From the NCBI RefSeq assembly GCF_037935975.1, contig NZ_CP149817.1, forward strand, positions 2,976,001-3,040,000: a stretch of DNA of 64,000 nucleotides, written 5' to 3'. This DNA is from Teredinibacter turnerae. GTDB lineage: Bacteria > Pseudomonadota > Gammaproteobacteria > Pseudomonadales > Cellvibrionaceae. The position numbers and the translations under genes are program-made. Of this stretch, positions 62,941 through 64,000 are shown one piece after another. The notes below the pieces were generated by a model, which did no database searches, was not told the DNA's origin, and worked only from the letters and a program-made list of their open reading frames with translations. The stretch's first letter is position 1. Each line of letters opens with the position of its first letter.

Positions 62941-63735
62941 CTATGGCGTCGCAAACTGTTTGCGGCGCACGAAGTCTCTTATTATTCGGCCTGAAATCGT
63001 ACTATCTGGCGGAATTAAAGGCAATTGGTCGTAGTGGTACCAGTGGGCTTCGAGAATCTCTTCACCATCAACGCATATGTCACCGCCGGCGAAGTTGGCA
63101 GTAAATCCCAGCATCAACTGCCCGGGAAAAGGCCAGGGTTGTGAGTACAAGTAGGTTATATCACGCACAGCGACACCCACCTCTTCCTGCACTTCACGTA
63201 CAAATGCCTGTTCTGCGTTTTCACCGGCTTCAATAAAACCGGCAATCGTGCTGAACATCGCCTCGGGATGCCGCGCGCCACGCGCGAGTAAACAGTGGTC
63301 ACCATCCTCAATCAAGCCAATAACGCACGGGGAGATTTTGGGGTAGAAACTCAGTTCACAGCTTGGGCACACAAGCGCTTCGTCCGTGGCGCTGGGTTCT
63401 GTAGGACTGCCGCACTTGCCACAAAACCGGTGTTCTGTTTGCCAGCGACACAGTTGGATACCACGCCCCAGCCACTGGAAAGCGCTCTCTTCAAGCGGTA
63501 CCAGCAAGGACCTCAAGCTCGCTAATTCAAACCCCGGCAACTCGGAGGGTAGATCTGCATCCAGCTGCACGACGGTGAGATCTCCCCCTGGCGTGCCCAA
63601 ATGCAACTGATGTAGCCGCTCGGCATCAACGCCCTGGGTAAGCGAGCTATCGTGGAATACGGTTGGTTTACCACCAGGCTTTACCAAGACCTGATAATTT
63701 GCATCGATTACGATCGTGTGCACAGCCACTCCCAC
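62941..63735 (-). CDS. nudC: NAD+ diphosphatase / NAD-cap decapping hydrolase NudC
   Basis: 264 aa. A C4 zinc ribbon (HRFCGKCGSPTEPSATDEALVCPSCEL) is followed by the Nudix box GFIEAGENAEQAFVREVQEEVGV and the NADH-specific SQPWPFPGQLMLGF. It hydrolyses NAD(H) and removes NAD caps from RNA. The proposed start is GTG at 63735; nearby in-frame GTG codons 2 and 4 residues later are equally possible, because the AGGCGA ribosome site fits the later ones. Confidence 0.95.
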   Translation of the reverse strand: MGVAVHTIVIDANYQVLVKPGGKPTVFHDSSLTQGVDAERLHQLHLGTPGGDLTVVQLDADLPSELPGFELASLRSLLVPLEESAFQWLGRGIQLCRWQTEHRFCGKCGSPTEPSATDEALVCPSCELSFYPKISPCVIGLIEDGDHCLLARGARHPEAMFSTIAGFIEAGENAEQAFVREVQEEVGVAVRDITYLYSQPWPFPGQLMLGFTANFAGGDICVDGEEILEAHWYHYDQLPLIPPDSTISGRIIRDFVRRKQFATP

Positions 63736-63785
63736 TTCGCCTGAGAGCCCTGGATCGACCGGGGCTCCGCAAATTACAACTGCTG

Positions 63786-64000
63786 TTAGGCCTCGCCTTC
63801 AATCGCGAGACCTAATGCATCGAGACTTTCCTCTGCCAGCTTGAGAACAGACTCGTCCATTTTTAAGCTGTTACTGGCGGAATCAAGATAATACTCGATA
63901 GAGACAATGGCATCGGCAAAAGTTTCGAGCATCTCTTTCAAGGCGACCGGTGGATCTTGATCCATCAGCACGGAGTCAACAAAATCCACACAACGGGCAA
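63786..64000 (-). CDS. C-terminal end of a larger protein (cut by window edge)
   Basis: The open frame continues through the right edge, so only the last 71 codons are seen. The segment is helical and acidic: ALKEMLETFADAIVSIEYYLDSASN, then LKLAEESLDALGLAIEGEA and stop. The ADAIxSIEYYLxA pattern resembles a helix in Hpt-type chemotaxis/twitching proteins (ChpA/FimL-like). That is a tentative family guess from one helix. Confidence 0.5.
   Translation of the reverse strand, partial: ARCVDFVDSVLMDQDPPVALKEMLETFADAIVSIEYYLDSASNSLKMDESVLKLAEESLDALGLAIEGEA

Noticed and set aside
1-64000. tRNA, rRNA or CRISPR arrays
   Set aside because: No tRNA-like cloverleaf, rRNA segment or regular repeat-spacer pattern was noticed by eye; a covariance search could still find one.

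Overview
This window reads as chromosome of a marine or plant-polymer-degrading gammaproteobacterium, most like the Cellvibrionaceae (Teredinibacter/Saccharophagus group). That is an inference. It rests on housekeeping genes of gammaproteobacterial type (NfuA, MetH, Prc, XthA, TrmH, NudC, SohB, a siroheme reductase with a DUF934 partner), on a lipobox followed by a long polyserine linker in a secreted multidomain enzyme, and on mid-range base composition. No rRNA or tRNA gene was seen to fix the taxon.

Region 1 (1-8419) is an integron cassette array on the minus strand with no integrase in view. Seven attC-like sites of about 82-118 bp separate single small genes: a P-loop ATPase, a DUF2750 protein, a one-helix membrane protein, a two-to-three-helix membrane protein, an unknown 127-aa protein and a leaderless trypsin-like protease. 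Two copies of an IS1182-type transposase gene (the first cut by the window edge) lie between attC sites as if they were cassettes. An IS30-family element sits between the DUF2750 gene and its attC.

Region 2 (8420-24433) is a loosely packed accessory stretch, mostly on the minus strand. It holds a sugar O-acetyltransferase, a nitrilase-superfamily hydrolase, a truncated GNAT gene, DUF1059, a monooxygenase-methyltransferase pair, a propeller-type lipoprotein, a secreted beta/gamma-crystallin, a caspase-like protein with an N-terminal DNRP motif, an HDOD protein, and a group of redox enzymes (MDR reductase, Old Yellow Enzyme, DkgB-type reductase) interrupted by a leaderless GH18-like protein.

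Region 3 (24434-36525) has two systems. The first is a secreted phosphoesterase operon: a diheme c-type cytochrome followed by a 1611-aa lipoprotein that fuses an EEP nuclease/phosphatase domain to a PhoX-like domain with PKD and jelly-roll modules. The second is an RND efflux pump (adaptor plus permease) divergent from its TetR regulator, with two near-identical palindromic operators between them.

Region 4 (36526-64000) is mainly core metabolism: Prc, XthA, a degenerate sensor kinase, EtfBA with ETF-ubiquinone oxidoreductase (electrons from beta-oxidation to quinone), TesB, TrmH, DAHP synthase, NfuA, cobalamin-dependent MetH behind a structured leader, sulfite/nitrite reductase with DUF934, a CPA2 antiporter, SohB, NudC, and a gene cut by the right edge. 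Several small genes are unrecognised, including a 38-aa membrane peptide.
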